Source: Tabrizicola soli
GTDB lineage: Bacteria; Pseudomonadota; Alphaproteobacteria; Rhodobacterales; Rhodobacteraceae
Direction: 5' to 3'
Length of the DNA stretch: 64,000 nt
Assembly (NCBI RefSeq): GCF_015999335.1
Contig: NZ_JAEACP010000005.1
Span: 124,001-188,000, forward strand
In this document: positions 34,099-42,930 of the stretch, piece by piece
How positions within the stretch are numbered: position 1 is the stretch's first letter
Layout of the letters: each line of letters opens with the position of its first letter
The notes under the pieces: model-generated
Told to the model about the DNA's origin: nothing
Seen by the model: only the letters and a program-made list of their open reading frames with translations
Databases searched by the model: none
Position numbers and translations under genes: made by a program

Positions 34099-35127
34099 TC
34101 AGCCGCCGCGCACCGTGTCGATCATCAGTTGCACATGCTCGGGGCTCGCCTCCGGGGTGATGCCATGGCCGAGGTTGAAGATATGCGGCCCCTTCGAGAA
34201 GGCCCGCACCACATGCCGCGTGGCGGCGACCAGGGCCTGGCCGCCGGTCACCAGATGCTCGGGCGCAAGGTTGCCCTGCACGCAGCCGTCGACCTGGACA
34301 TTGGCCGCCGCCCATTCCGGGCTGACCGAATTGTCGATGGCGACGCAGTCGGCCCCGGTGCGGTGGGCAAAGCCGATATAGCCCTGCCCGGCCTCGCGCG
34401 GGAAGGCGATGACCGGGATGCCGGGGTGGCGGGCCTTCAGCGCGGCGATGATCCGCGCGGCCGGCGCCTCGGCGAAGTCGCGGAAATCCTGGCCCTTCAG
34501 GCTGCCGGCCCAGCTGTCGAAAAGCTTGACCACCTCGGCCCCGGCCTGGATCTGGGCCGAGAGATATTCGATCGTGGCCTCGGTGATCCGCTCGATCAGG
34601 GCCTCGAAGGTGGGGCGGTCCTGGGCCTTGAGGTCATGGGCGGCGGCCTGGTCCTTCGAGCCCCTGCCGCCGACCATGTAGGTGGCCACGGTCCAGGGCG
34701 CGCCGGCAAAGCCGATCAGCGTGGTTTCCCTCGGCAGTTCGCGGGCCAGGATGCGAACCGTCTCGTAGACCGGGGAGAGCGTGTCGTGGATCGCCTCGGT
34801 CGGGCGCAGGTTCGCCACCTGGGCGGGGGTGTCCGTCGTCTCCATCCGGGGGCCTTCGCCGGTCTCGAACCAGAGCTTCGGGCCAAGGGCCTGCGGCAGG
34901 AGCAGGATGTCGGCGAAGAGGATCGCCGCGTCGAAGCCGTAGCGGCGGATCGGTTGCAGCGTGACTTCGGCCGCAAGCTCGGGCGTGTAGCAGAGCGTCA
35001 GGAAATCGCCGGCCTTGGCGCGCGTCTCGCGGTATTCCGGCAGGTAGCGGCCGGCCTGGCGCATCATCCAGATCGGCGGGGTGGGCAGCACCTCGCCCTT
35101 CAGGGCGCGCAGGATCGTCTTGGTCAT
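34099..35127 (-). CDS. hemE: Uroporphyrinogen decarboxylase
   Basis: Removes four carboxyl groups from uroporphyrinogen III in haem and bacteriochlorophyll synthesis. The 342-residue protein has the N-terminal signature [18 protein letters not shown] and the central [31 protein letters not shown] and NLGHGITP are further family blocks. Start at ATG 35127; a longer reading to 35217 lacks family sequence. It is divergent from hemC with 92 bp between the starts, so the two haem steps share a control region. Confidence 0.95.
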   Translation of the reverse strand: MTKTILRALKGEVLPTPPIWMMRQAGRYLPEYRETRAKAGDFLTLCYTPELAAEVTLQPIRRYGFDAAILFADILLLPQALGPKLWFETGEGPRMETTDTPAQVANLRPTEAIHDTLSPVYETVRILARELPRETTLIGFAGAPWTVATYMVGGRGSKDQAAAHDLKAQDRPTFEALIERITEATIEYLSAQIQAGAEVVKLFDSWAGSLKGQDFRDFAEAPAARIIAALKARHPGIPVIAFPREAGQGYIGFAHRTGADCVAIDNSVSPEWAAANVQVDGCVQGNLAPEHLVTGGQALVAATRHVVRAFSKGPHIFNLGHGITPEASPEHVQLMIDTVRGG

Positions 35128-35219
35128 CGGGGCATCCTTCCAGTCGGCCCATGGGTCGGCCGTGGCGCGGGGGTTGTCAAGAGTTGTCACCCGCGCCCGA
35201 CAGGGGTAAGGCTGCACCC
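35128..35219. promoter_or_regulatory. Divergent hemE/hemC control region
   Basis: The 92 bp between the two haem genes contain GGGGTTGTCAAGAGTTGTCACC, in which TTGTCA occurs twice 9 bp apart (35174-35179 and 35185-35190); the complement of TTGTCA is TGACAA, so either could be a -35 element for hemE. No experiment supports this reading. Confidence 0.35.
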
Positions 35220-36158
35220 ATGCGCGATGATCTGCCCACCCCCGCCCGCCCGCTGAAGATCGGAACCCGTGGCTCTGTGCTGGCCCTGTGGCAGGCGCAT
35301 GAGGTGCGGCGCTGCCTGATGGCGGCCTTCGGCCTGCCCGAGGCGGCCTTCGAGACCGTGGTGATCAAGGTCACCGGCGACCAGATCCAGGACAAGGCGC
35401 TGCGCGAGATCGGCGGCAAGGGCCTGTTCACCCGCGAGATCGAGGAGGCGCTGCTGGACGGCGGCATCGACATCGCGGTCCATTCGATGAAGGACATGCC
35501 GACGCTGCAGCCCGAGGGGCTGGTGCTGGACTGCTACCTGAAGCGGGCGGATGTGCGCGATTCCTTCGTCTCGCTGCGCCATGGCTCGATCGCCGAGCTG
35601 CCGGCGGGGGCGGTGGTGGGGTCCTCGTCCTTGCGCCGGCGGGCGCAACTGGCGCTGCGGCGGCCGGACCTCAAGCTGGTGGAGTTCCGGGGCAATGTGC
35701 AGACCCGGATGCGCAAGCTGGAGGAGCGGGTGGCGGATGCGACCTTCCTCGCCATGGCCGGGCTGACCCGGCTGGGGATGCTGGACGTGGTGCGCTCGGC
35801 CATCGAGCCCGAGGAGATGCTGCCCGCCGTCGCCCAGGGCGCGATCGGGGTCGAACGGCGGTCGGACGATGCGCGGGTGGCCGCGATGCTGGCCGCGATC
35901 CACGACCGCGACACCGGGCTGCGGCTCGCCGCGGAGCGGAGCTTCCTTTTGCGGCTGGACGGGTCCTGCGAGACGCCGATCGCCGGGCTGGCGGTGCTGG
36001 AGGGCGACCGGCTCTGGCTGCGGGGCGAGCTCCTGCGGCCGGACGGCTCGGCCTCGGTGGCGGGCGAGCGGCGGGGGCCGGCGGACGAGGGCGCGGCGAT
36101 CGGTCGCGCCCTGGCCGAGGAGCTTCTAGACCGCGCCGGGCCGGGCTTCTTCGCCTAG
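35220..36158 (+). CDS. hemC: Hydroxymethylbilane synthase (porphobilinogen deaminase)
   Basis: Joins four porphobilinogen units into hydroxymethylbilane. The 312-residue protein starts [15 protein letters not shown], has HSMKDMPT (substrate site) and SSLRRRAQL, and the cofactor-binding loop LDGSCETP with C250 as the residue that carries the dipyrromethane cofactor. Start at ATG 35220. It is followed after 56 bp by a kinase-like gene. Confidence 0.95.
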   Translation: MRDDLPTPARPLKIGTRGSVLALWQAHEVRRCLMAAFGLPEAAFETVVIKVTGDQIQDKALREIGGKGLFTREIEEALLDGGIDIAVHSMKDMPTLQPEGLVLDCYLKRADVRDSFVSLRHGSIAELPAGAVVGSSSLRRRAQLALRRPDLKLVEFRGNVQTRMRKLEERVADATFLAMAGLTRLGMLDVVRSAIEPEEMLPAVAQGAIGVERRSDDARVAAMLAAIHDRDTGLRLAAERSFLLRLDGSCETPIAGLAVLEGDRLWLRGELLRPDGSASVAGERRGPADEGAAIGRALAEELLDRAGPGFFA

Positions 36159-36214
36159 GGTTACAAAGCTGACGGCAAGGCGTTACATGGCCCCGGTATC
36201 GCCGGAGTGGCCCC

Positions 36215-36967
36215 TTGCCCGACCCTGATCTGCAAGCCCATGTGCAGGCCGCCCTGGCCGAGCCCTTTCGCCGGGTGCGGAAAGTGGTGCTGCCGGACGG
36301 GCGCCGGTTCTGGCTGAAGCGGGTGGAGCGGCTCTCGGGCCGGATGCGGCTGCAGAAGGGCGATCCGGCGCGGGCCTTCGCGGCCGAGCGCGAAGGGCTG
36401 CGGGCGCTGGAAGGGGCGGGGCTGCCGGTGGCGGCGGTGGTCCTGGAGGGGCCGGACTGGATGCTGATGCCCGATGCGGGGCCGGTGCTGCCGGAGGTGG
36501 TGGCCGATCCTTCGCGGGACGAGGCCGGGAAACTGGCCGCCTTCGCGCGGGCGGGCCGCGCGCTGGGCCTTTTGCACTGGGCGGGAATGGTGCATGGCCG
36601 GCCGGCGGTGCGGGACATCTGCTGGGACGGGCAGGAGGCGCGGTTCATCGACCTTGAACGTTTCCGCCCGGCGCGGCGGGGCGGGCTGTGGCAGGCGGCG
36701 GATGTGGTGATGCTCGCGCAGACGGCCTTCACCCGCTGGCCCGGGGACGCGCGCTGGCTGGAGGCGGCGCTGGCGGGCTACGCCGGAAATGCGCCGCCGG
36801 GGGCGATGGCGCGGGTCGCGCGGCTGGCAAGGTGGTTGACGCCGCTTGGCGCGCTGGCCGGGCTGCTGGTTCGGGTGAAGCCGGAAAGCCGTGAGCTGCG
36901 GGCGGTCGGGTTGACGCTGCGGCGCCTGCGGCACGGCGAGGCGGCGATTTCCGTTCGGAAATCGTGA
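36215..36967 (+). CDS. Kinase-like protein (LPS kinase InaA / BUD32-like)
   Basis: A 250-residue protein that starts at TTG, as no in-frame ATG or GTG fits well. It resembles the protein-kinase fold of lipopolysaccharide kinases: RRVRKVVLPDGRRFWLKRVE supplies a lysine, DWMLMPDAG a hinge, and GLLHWAGMVHGRPAVRDICW the catalytic loop, followed by ARFIDLERF for the metal-binding aspartate. The catalytic-loop Asp is displaced (HGRPAVRD). Its last residues, ISVRKS, are encoded by the first arm of a twin palindrome, so the repeat may have replaced the original end. It could act on LPS or be a pseudokinase. Confidence 0.6.
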   Translation: MPDPDLQAHVQAALAEPFRRVRKVVLPDGRRFWLKRVERLSGRMRLQKGDPARAFAAEREGLRALEGAGLPVAAVVLEGPDWMLMPDAGPVLPEVVADPSRDEAGKLAAFARAGRALGLLHWAGMVHGRPAVRDICWDGQEARFIDLERFRPARRGGLWQAADVVMLAQTAFTRWPGDARWLEAALAGYAGNAPPGAMARVARLARWLTPLGALAGLLVRVKPESRELRAVGLTLRRLRHGEAAISVRKS

Positions 36968-36986
36968 CGGAAATCGTTCGATTTCC
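36945..36986. repeat. Twin palindrome (site 4), between convergent genes
   Basis: First hairpin CGATTTCC (36945-36952), loop GTTC, GGAAATCG (36957-36964), identical to the second hairpin at 20461-20480; second GGAAATC (36969-36975), loop GTTC, GATTTCC (36980-36986). Centres lie 23 bp apart. The first hairpin overlaps the end of the kinase-like gene, and its stop TGA is at 36965-36967. The next gene on the minus strand ends at 36996. Confidence 0.85.
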
Positions 36987-36995
36987 GCTCCCGCC

Positions 36996-39509
36996 TCATT
37001 CCTGGGCGCGCAGCGTGCGGGCGGGGCGGAGGGACAGCGGCCGCAGCGCGAAGACAAGGCCCGCAAGCAGGGTGGCGAGGATGCCGCCCGCAATGATGCC
37101 GAGGGCCGAGAACGGCTCGAAGCGGTAGTCCGTCTCCATCACGAAGGTCATCACCGCCCAGCCCGAGATGCCGCCCGCGATCACCGCCACCATGCCCGCG
37201 GCCGCGCCGGTCAGGGCGGAGCGCAGGGCGAAGCTGGCGAGGATCTTCCCCCGCCTGGCCCCCAGCACCTTCAGGATCGCGGCTTCGTAGATCCTTGCGC
37301 GCTCGCCGGCCGCCGCGGCGCCGACCAGGACGACGAACCCGGTCACGAGTGTCCCGGCCGCGGCCCAGGCGGTGGCGGTGGCGATGGCGGACAGCGCCTC
37401 GGTCACGCGGCCGACGGTCTCACGGATGCCGATGGCGGTGATGTTGGGCCAGGTCTTCGTCACGTCCCTCAGGATCTGCGCCTCGGCTTCCGGGGGGGCG
37501 TAGACGGTGGCGATATGGGTGTGGGGGGCACCGGCCAGGGCCGAGGGGTTCAGCGTCATCACGAAGCCCATTCCGGCATTGGAGAAGTCGACCTCGCGGA
37601 AGGAGGTGATGGTCGCGGTCAGGTCGCGGCCGAGGATGTTGACGGTCATCCTGTCGCCGAGCTTCAGGCCGATCTCCTCGGCTTCCGCGGCGGCGAAGCT
37701 GATCTGGGGCTCGCCGGCATAGTCTCTTGGCCAGAAGGTTCCGGCGGTGATCCGGGTCTTTTCGCCGGGGCTGGCGGCATAGGTGATGCCGCGGTCGCCG
37801 CGTACGACCCAGTGGTCGCCGGCGACCTCGCGCGCGGGGCGGTCGTTGATCCGGGTGATCACGCCGCGCAGCATCGGGGCGGTTTCCATCTCGGTCACGG
37901 CGGGGTTGGCCTGCATCAGCGCGCGGAAGGGGTCGATCTGGTCGGGCTGGATGTCGATGAAGAAGAAGGCGGGGGCGCGGGTCGGCAGGTCGGTGGCGAT
38001 GGCCTGGCGCAGGTTCCAGTCGATCTGGCCCACCGCCGCCAGCACCGAAAGCCCGAGGCCGAGCGAGAGGACGACCGAGGTGGCGTCGGAGCGGGGCGCG
38101 CCGATGGCGGCCAGCGCCGCGCGGGTGGCGGGGCGGCCGCGGGTGAGGCGGGTGCGGGCCAGGCGCCTGGCGACGAGACGCAGCGCGCGCGCCGCGAGCG
38201 CAAGCACGAGGAGCGATCCGAGGACGCCGCCCGCTGCCCCGAGGGCAAGTTCGGGGATGCCGGAGAGCCAGGTGGCGGTGCCGATCAGGGCGACGGCGAG
38301 GAGGGCGAGGGCGGCGAGATAGCGTTTGCGGGGCCAGGCGCGGGTGCCGCTGCCGCCGCGATAGAGGGCGGCGGGGCGGATGCGCTCGGTCCGGGCGAGG
38401 GGGAGGAGGGTGAAGATCAGGGCGGAGAGGGCACCGTAGGCGGCGGCCTCGACCAGCGCGCCGGGAGCGAGGCGGATCGCGGCCGGGAAGGGGAGCGAGG
38501 CCTCGATCAGGGGCGCGGCGAGGATCGGGGCGACGGCGCCGAGGGCGAGGCCGATGGCGATGCCGAGGGCGGAGAGGATCGCGGTCTGCCAGAGATAGAT
38601 GCGGAAGATCAGCCCGCCTTCCGCGCCAAGGGTCTTGAGGGTGGCGATGGTTTCCACCTTGCCGTCGAGATAGCTGCGGATCGCGGCCGAGATGCCGACC
38701 CCGCCCACCGCGAGGCCAGCGAGGCCGACGAGGACGAGGAAGCTGCCGATGCGGTCGACGAAATTCTCGACCCCCGGCGCGGCGCGGCGGCTGTCGGTCC
38801 AGCGCATCCCCTTGTCGCGGAAGGTGGATTCCGCCTCGGTCTCGAGGGTCTGCAGGTCGGCGCCGGGCGGCAGGAGCAGGCGGTAGCGGGTCTCGTACAT
38901 CGAGCCTGCGGTGAGGAGGCCGGATGACGCCAGCGCCTCGGACCGGACCACGGTGCGGGGGCCGAGGGTGAAGCCGGCGGAGGCGGAGTCGGGCTCTCGG
39001 GTCAGGGCGGCGGTGAGGCGGAAGTCTTGCGTCCCGAGGCGGAAGGTGTCACCCGGTTTGAGAGAGAGGCGGTCGATCAGGACGGGGTCCATGATCGCGC
39101 CGGGGAGGCCATCGGTGTCGGCCAGCGCCTCGGCAACGGGAATCGGCGGGTCGAGCTGCGCGGAGCCGGTGAGGGGCCAGGCGCTGTCCACCGCCTTGAT
39201 CTGGGTAAGGGCCTGGTCGCCGGGGGTCAGCGCCATGGAGCGGAAGTCGTAGACTTCGGAGACCTTGGTGGCGATCCGCTGCATATAGGCGCGTTCTTCC
39301 GTGTCGGCGCTGCGCCAGGTGAAGCGCATCTCGGCATCGCCGCCGAGGATCACCGCGCCCTGATCGGCGAGGCCCTGCTGGATTCCGGCGCGAAGGGTGC
39401 CGACGGCGGCGATGGCGGCGACGCCAAGGGCGAGGCAGGCGAGAAAGACGCGGAAGCCGCGAAGGCCGCCGCGAAGCTCGCGCCGGGCGATGGTGAGAGA
39501 GAGGCTCAT
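36996..39509 (-). CDS. FtsX-like ABC transporter permease (YbbP-type)
   Basis: Large inner-membrane subunit of an ABC exporter-like complex, 837 residues. It begins with a positively charged N-terminus and a first span (about residues 20-38), then a large periplasmic region, two blocks of FtsX-like spans (about residues 255-400 and 700-830), and the ending RPLSLRPARTLRAQE. The internal duplication of FtsX domains is the YbbP layout. It overlaps the ATPase gene by 4 bp and lies convergent with the kinase-like gene. Related systems work beside TesA-type esterases. Confidence 0.88.
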   Translation of the reverse strand: MSLSLTIARRELRGGLRGFRVFLACLALGVAAIAAVGTLRAGIQQGLADQGAVILGGDAEMRFTWRSADTEERAYMQRIATKVSEVYDFRSMALTPGDQALTQIKAVDSAWPLTGSAQLDPPIPVAEALADTDGLPGAIMDPVLIDRLSLKPGDTFRLGTQDFRLTAALTREPDSASAGFTLGPRTVVRSEALASSGLLTAGSMYETRYRLLLPPGADLQTLETEAESTFRDKGMRWTDSRRAAPGVENFVDRIGSFLVLVGLAGLAVGGVGISAAIRSYLDGKVETIATLKTLGAEGGLIFRIYLWQTAILSALGIAIGLALGAVAPILAAPLIEASLPFPAAIRLAPGALVEAAAYGALSALIFTLLPLARTERIRPAALYRGGSGTRAWPRKRYLAALALLAVALIGTATWLSGIPELALGAAGGVLGSLLVLALAARALRLVARRLARTRLTRGRPATRAALAAIGAPRSDATSVVLSLGLGLSVLAAVGQIDWNLRQAIATDLPTRAPAFFFIDIQPDQIDPFRALMQANPAVTEMETAPMLRGVITRINDRPAREVAGDHWVVRGDRGITYAASPGEKTRITAGTFWPRDYAGEPQISFAAAEAEEIGLKLGDRMTVNILGRDLTATITSFREVDFSNAGMGFVMTLNPSALAGAPHTHIATVYAPPEAEAQILRDVTKTWPNITAIGIRETVGRVTEALSAIATATAWAAAGTLVTGFVVLVGAAAAGERARIYEAAILKVLGARRGKILASFALRSALTGAAAGMVAVIAGGISGWAVMTFVMETDYRFEPFSALGIIAGGILATLLAGLVFALRPLSLRPARTLRAQE

Positions 39510-40201
39510 TCGGCGGCTTTCGCGTGGGTCTCGGGCGCGAGGCGGCCGTCGGCGAGGCGGATGATCCGGTCGCAGCGCGCGGCCAGCTCCGGCGCGTGGG
39601 TGACCAGGACCAGCGTCGCGCCGTGGCGGTCGCGAAGGGAGAAGAGCAGGTCCATGATCGCCTGGCCGTTGACGCCGTCGAGATTGCCGGTGGGCTCGTC
39701 CGCCAGAAGGATTGCGGGACGCGGCGCGGCAGCGCGGGCCAGGGCGACGCGCTGCTGTTCGCCGCCGGACATCTGGCTGGGATAGTGATGCATCCGGTTG
39801 CCCAGGCCCATGGCGGCAAGCTCGGCCTCGGCGCGGGGGAAGGCGTCCGATGCGCCCGCCAGTTCCAGCGGCAGGGCGACGTTCTCCAGCGCGGTCATCG
39901 TCGGAATGAGGTGGAAGGATTGGAACACAACCCCCATATTCCCCCGGCGGAAGCGGGCGAGCGCGTCCTCGTCCATCGCGGTCAGGTCCTGCCCCAGGGC
40001 AAGCACGCGGCCTGCGGTGGCGCGCTCCAGCCCGCCCATGAGCATGAGGAGCGACGACTTGCCCGACCCCGATGGCCCGATGAGCCCGACCGTCTCGCCC
40101 TTGTGGACGGTCAGCGTGATGCCCTTCAGGATTTCCACCGGCCCGGCATTGCCCGCGAGGGTGAGGCGCGCGTCGGTGAGCGCGAGGATGTCGTCGGCCA
40201 T
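39506..40201 (-). CDS. ABC transporter ATP-binding protein (YbbA-type)
   Basis: ATPase of the LolD/YbbA group, 231 residues. Walker [12 protein letters not shown]-loop VVFQSFHLIPTM, signature MSGGEQQRVALARA, Walker B ILLADEPTGNLD and the switch LVTHAPELA. It starts at 40201 and its start codon overlaps an in-frame ATG of the divergent esterase gene, CATG at 40199-40202. It is translationally coupled to the permease that follows. Confidence 0.92.
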   Translation of the reverse strand: MADDILALTDARLTLAGNAGPVEILKGITLTVHKGETVGLIGPSGSGKSSLLMLMGGLERATAGRVLALGQDLTAMDEDALARFRRGNMGVVFQSFHLIPTMTALENVALPLELAGASDAFPRAEAELAAMGLGNRMHHYPSQMSGGEQQRVALARAAAPRPAILLADEPTGNLDGVNGQAIMDLLFSLRDRHGATLVLVTHAPELAARCDRIIRLADGRLAPETHAKAAE

Positions 40202-40220
40202 GAAACGGTCCCTCGGGGCA

Positions 40221-40916
40221 ATGGTTGCAAAGGGATATGGCGCGGGGCGGGGGCTGCGCAATGGGCTGGCGGTCACGTTGTTGACGGCCGGGCTTGCCTC
40301 GGCCGAGCCGGTGACGCTGGTGGCGCTGGGCGACAGCCTGACGGCGGGGTTCGGGCTGGCGGACCCTGCGCAGGGTCTCGTGCCGCAGCTGGAAGGCTGG
40401 CTGAAGGCGCGCGGGCATGAGGTGGTGGTGCAGAATGCGGGCGTTTCGGGCGACACGACGGCGGGGGGCCTTGCGCGGGTCGGCTGGGCGCTGGGGCCGG
40501 ATGCGGACGGGGTGATCGTCACGCTGGGCGGGAACGATCTGTTGCGCGGGATCGACCCGGCGGCCTCGAAGGCCAACCTGGAGGGCATCCTGAAGGAGGC
40601 CGGGGCTCGGAAGCTGCCGGTGCTGCTGGTGGCGATGACGGCGCCGGGGAACTTCGGGCCGGAGTACAAGGCGGCGTTCGATGCGATGTATGGCGATCTG
40701 GCGGGCCGGTATGGCGCGCTTCTGGCCGAGGACTTCTTCGCCGGGTTGCGGGCGGCGGGGGCGGATCCTGCGGACCCGGCTTCGATGGCGGCCTACATGC
40801 AGGCGGACGGGCTGCATCCGGGCCCCGAGGGGGTGCGGCTGATCGTCGAGGGGCTGGGGCCGAAGGTCGAGGAATTGCTGGCGGAGATCCGGGCGGGGGG
40901 CGCGCAGGACCCTTGA
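40221..40916 (+). CDS. Arylesterase, GDSL/SGNH hydrolase (TesA-like)
   Basis: Periplasmic esterase or thioesterase of the TesA kind, 231 residues from ATG 40221. The N-terminal 28 residues form a signal peptide. Block I is VALGDSLTAGFG with the catalytic serine, block III GGNDLLRG, and block V DGLHPGPEGVRL with Asp and His. An alternative in-frame ATG at 40200 adds seven residues and would overlap the divergent ATPase start. The divergent pairing with a YbbAP exporter is a common arrangement. Confidence 0.88.
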   Translation: MVAKGYGAGRGLRNGLAVTLLTAGLASAEPVTLVALGDSLTAGFGLADPAQGLVPQLEGWLKARGHEVVVQNAGVSGDTTAGGLARVGWALGPDADGVIVTLGGNDLLRGIDPAASKANLEGILKEAGARKLPVLLVAMTAPGNFGPEYKAAFDAMYGDLAGRYGALLAEDFFAGLRAAGADPADPASMAAYMQADGLHPGPEGVRLIVEGLGPKVEELLAEIRAGGAQDP

Positions 40917-40951
40917 ACAAGGCCTGGCAGGTTCCTTGCGGGGAGGTGGCG

Positions 40952-41746
40952 GTGGAGCATGAGGTTCTCTGGCGGGTCGGGGTGTTCCTCGCGGTGCTTC
41001 TGGCGCTTGCGGGGCTGGAGCGGCTGGCCCCGCGACGGCCGCCGCTGCAGCCGAAGGCGCGGCGCTGGGCGACGAACCTCGGACTGGTGGTGATCGACAC
41101 GCTGACGCTCCGGGCGCTGGCGCTGGCGCTGCCGATCCTGGCGGTCGCGGCGGCGCTGGATGCGGGGCGGCTGGGCTGGGGCCTGTTCAATGCGCTTGGC
41201 TGGCCTGCCTGGCTGGAGGTCGTGCTGGCGATGCTGATCCTGGACCTTGCGATCTGGACGCAGCATCTGGTGACGCACAAGGTGCCGATCCTGTGGCGCT
41301 TTCACCGGGTGCACCATGCCGACCGCGATTTCGACGTGACGACGGCCCTGCGCTTCCACCCGGTCGAGATCGCGGGCTCGGCGATGCTCAAGGCCGGGCT
41401 GGTCTATCTGCTTGGTCCCTCGGCGCTGGCGGTGGTGCTGTTCGAGATCGCGCTGAACGCCACGGCGATGTTCAACCATGCGAATCTGCGCCTGCCCCCC
41501 TGGCTGGACCGGGTGGTGCGGCTGGTGTTGGTGACGCCGGACATGCACCGGGTGCACCATTCGGTCCACCGTGAGGAGCATGACAGCAATTACGGCTTTG
41601 CCCTGTCGCTTTGGGACAGGCTCTTCGGGACCCATGTGCCAGAACCGAAGGCAGGGCAGGACGGCATGGTGGTGGGGCTGGAATGGCAGGACGACAGGAC
41701 GATGCGGCTGGGATGGGTGCTGGGGCTGCCCTTCTTCCGGCGCTAG
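40952..41746 (+). CDS. Sterol desaturase / fatty acid hydroxylase family protein
   Basis: Membrane di-iron oxygenase family, 264 residues. Spans lie near residues 7-25, 45-70 and 88-115. The histidine clusters are HLVTH, HRVHHADRDFD and, near the end, HRVHHSVHREEHD. The GTG at 40952 is preferred because GGGGAGG lies 5 nt upstream; a TTG at 40913 overlapping the esterase stop is also possible. Substrate is unknown; relatives hydroxylate lipids or carotenoids. Confidence 0.83.
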   Translation: MEHEVLWRVGVFLAVLLALAGLERLAPRRPPLQPKARRWATNLGLVVIDTLTLRALALALPILAVAAALDAGRLGWGLFNALGWPAWLEVVLAMLILDLAIWTQHLVTHKVPILWRFHRVHHADRDFDVTTALRFHPVEIAGSAMLKAGLVYLLGPSALAVVLFEIALNATAMFNHANLRLPPWLDRVVRLVLVTPDMHRVHHSVHREEHDSNYGFALSLWDRLFGTHVPEPKAGQDGMVVGLEWQDDRTMRLGWVLGLPFFRR

Positions 41747-42375
41747 AGGCGCGGCTGGCCGAGGAGCGGCTGGAGGTGCTGGGCGGCTTTGCCGTCGCCG
41801 GGGACGAGGCGGGTTTTCCGCCGGGCACGCGGACGCTGCTGCTTCTGGGGCCGAGGGAGCCTGAGTTCTGGGCACATCTGACGGCGGCGCCGGAATGGGA
41901 CGGCGCGCCCGATCCGGTGGACCGCTGGTCGCGGCGGGTGATCGGGCGGATCGCCTGCGACCTGGGGGCCAAGGCGCTGTTTCCCTTCGGCGGGCCGCCC
42001 TATCATCCGTTCTACCAATGGGCGCTGCGCACGGGGCGGGCCTGGGACAGTCCGGTGCGGCTTTTGGTCCATGCCGGGCAGGGGCTGATGGTCAGCTTTC
42101 GCGGCGCGCTGGCGCTGCGCGAGGCGGTGCCGGTGCCGCCTCCGGTCGCGAAGCCCTGCGGGACCTGCCCGGCCCCCTGCCTGAGCGCCTGCCCGGCCGG
42201 CGCGCTGGGTGCTGCGGGCTATGACGTGCCCGCGTGCCATGCTTTTCTGGACCGGCCCGAGGGGGCGGAATGCATGACTGGCGGCTGCCTGGTGCGCCGC
42301 GCTTGCCCGCTGTCGCAAAGCTATGCAAGACTGCCGGAACAGTCGGCCTATCACATGGGAAAGTTTCACAAATGA
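41713..42375 (+). CDS. Ferredoxin-like 4Fe-4S protein
   Basis: A 220-residue protein with a cysteine-rich C-terminal half: CGTCPAPCLSACPAGAL (about residues 154-170) followed by further cysteines ending CMTGGCLVRRACP. This resembles the ferredoxin-like end of epoxyqueuosine reductase but lacks the cobalamin domain. The start at ATG 41713 overlaps the preceding gene by 34 bp, so expression is probably coupled. Its partner is not visible. It joins the following phosphatase gene through an ATGA overlap. Confidence 0.65.
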   Translation: MGAGAALLPALEARLAEERLEVLGGFAVAGDEAGFPPGTRTLLLLGPREPEFWAHLTAAPEWDGAPDPVDRWSRRVIGRIACDLGAKALFPFGGPPYHPFYQWALRTGRAWDSPVRLLVHAGQGLMVSFRGALALREAVPVPPPVAKPCGTCPAPCLSACPAGALGAAGYDVPACHAFLDRPEGAECMTGGCLVRRACPLSQSYARLPEQSAYHMGKFHK

Positions 42376-42875
42376 AGCGGTTGATCCTGACGCGGCACGC
42401 GAAATCCTCGTGGGACGATCCGATGATGCCCGACCACGACCGCCCGCTGAACGAGCGCGGCAAGGCGGCGGCGGCGGATCTGGGGCAATGGCTGGCCAGC
42501 CGCGACTATATCCCCGGCGAGGTGCTGTGCTCGGACGCGCTGCGCACGCGCAAGACCTTTTCCGGCATTGCCCCGGCGCTGCCCGGAACCCCGGTGCTGG
42601 AGCTGAAGCCCGTGCTTTACCATGCCGGGCCGGATGTGATGATGGCGGTCCTGCGCCATGCGACGGCGGATGTGGTGATGATGATCGGCCACAATCCCGG
42701 CATCGCCGAATTCGCCCAGCGGCTGGTGGCGCATCCGCCCGCGACGCCGGACTTCCAGCGCTATCCGACCGGGGCAACGCTGGTGGTCGATTTCGACGCG
42801 CCGGACTGGGCCTCGGTCGGCTTCGGCTCGGGCGTGGCGGCGGATTTCGTCGTCCCGCGCGAGATCGTGGCCTGA
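42372..42875 (+). CDS. SixA-type histidine phosphatase
   Basis: Small phosphatase of the histidine phosphatase superfamily, 167 residues. LTRHAKSSW near the N-terminus holds the RH catalytic motif, LNERGKAAA follows, and MMIGHNPGI holds the second catalytic histidine. SixA relatives remove phosphate from histidine-containing phosphotransfer domains, but the substrate here is open. Starts at ATG 42372, which overlaps the ferredoxin-like gene stop by 4 bp. Confidence 0.88.
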   Translation: MKRLILTRHAKSSWDDPMMPDHDRPLNERGKAAAADLGQWLASRDYIPGEVLCSDALRTRKTFSGIAPALPGTPVLELKPVLYHAGPDVMMAVLRHATADVVMMIGHNPGIAEFAQRLVAHPPATPDFQRYPTGATLVVDFDAPDWASVGFGSGVAADFVVPREIVA

Positions 42876-42902
42876 GGACATTGCCGCCGGAAGCGGAGCT
42901 GT

Positions 42903-42923
42903 GGCCGGGGGACTCCCCCGGCC
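42903..42923. terminator. Bidirectional terminator between phosphatase and permease genes
   Basis: GGCCGGGGG (42903-42911) and CCCCCGGCC (42915-42923), perfect 9-bp stem with a 3-nt loop, in the 55-bp gap between two convergent genes. Confidence 0.75.
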
Positions 42924-42930
42924 CCTTCCG

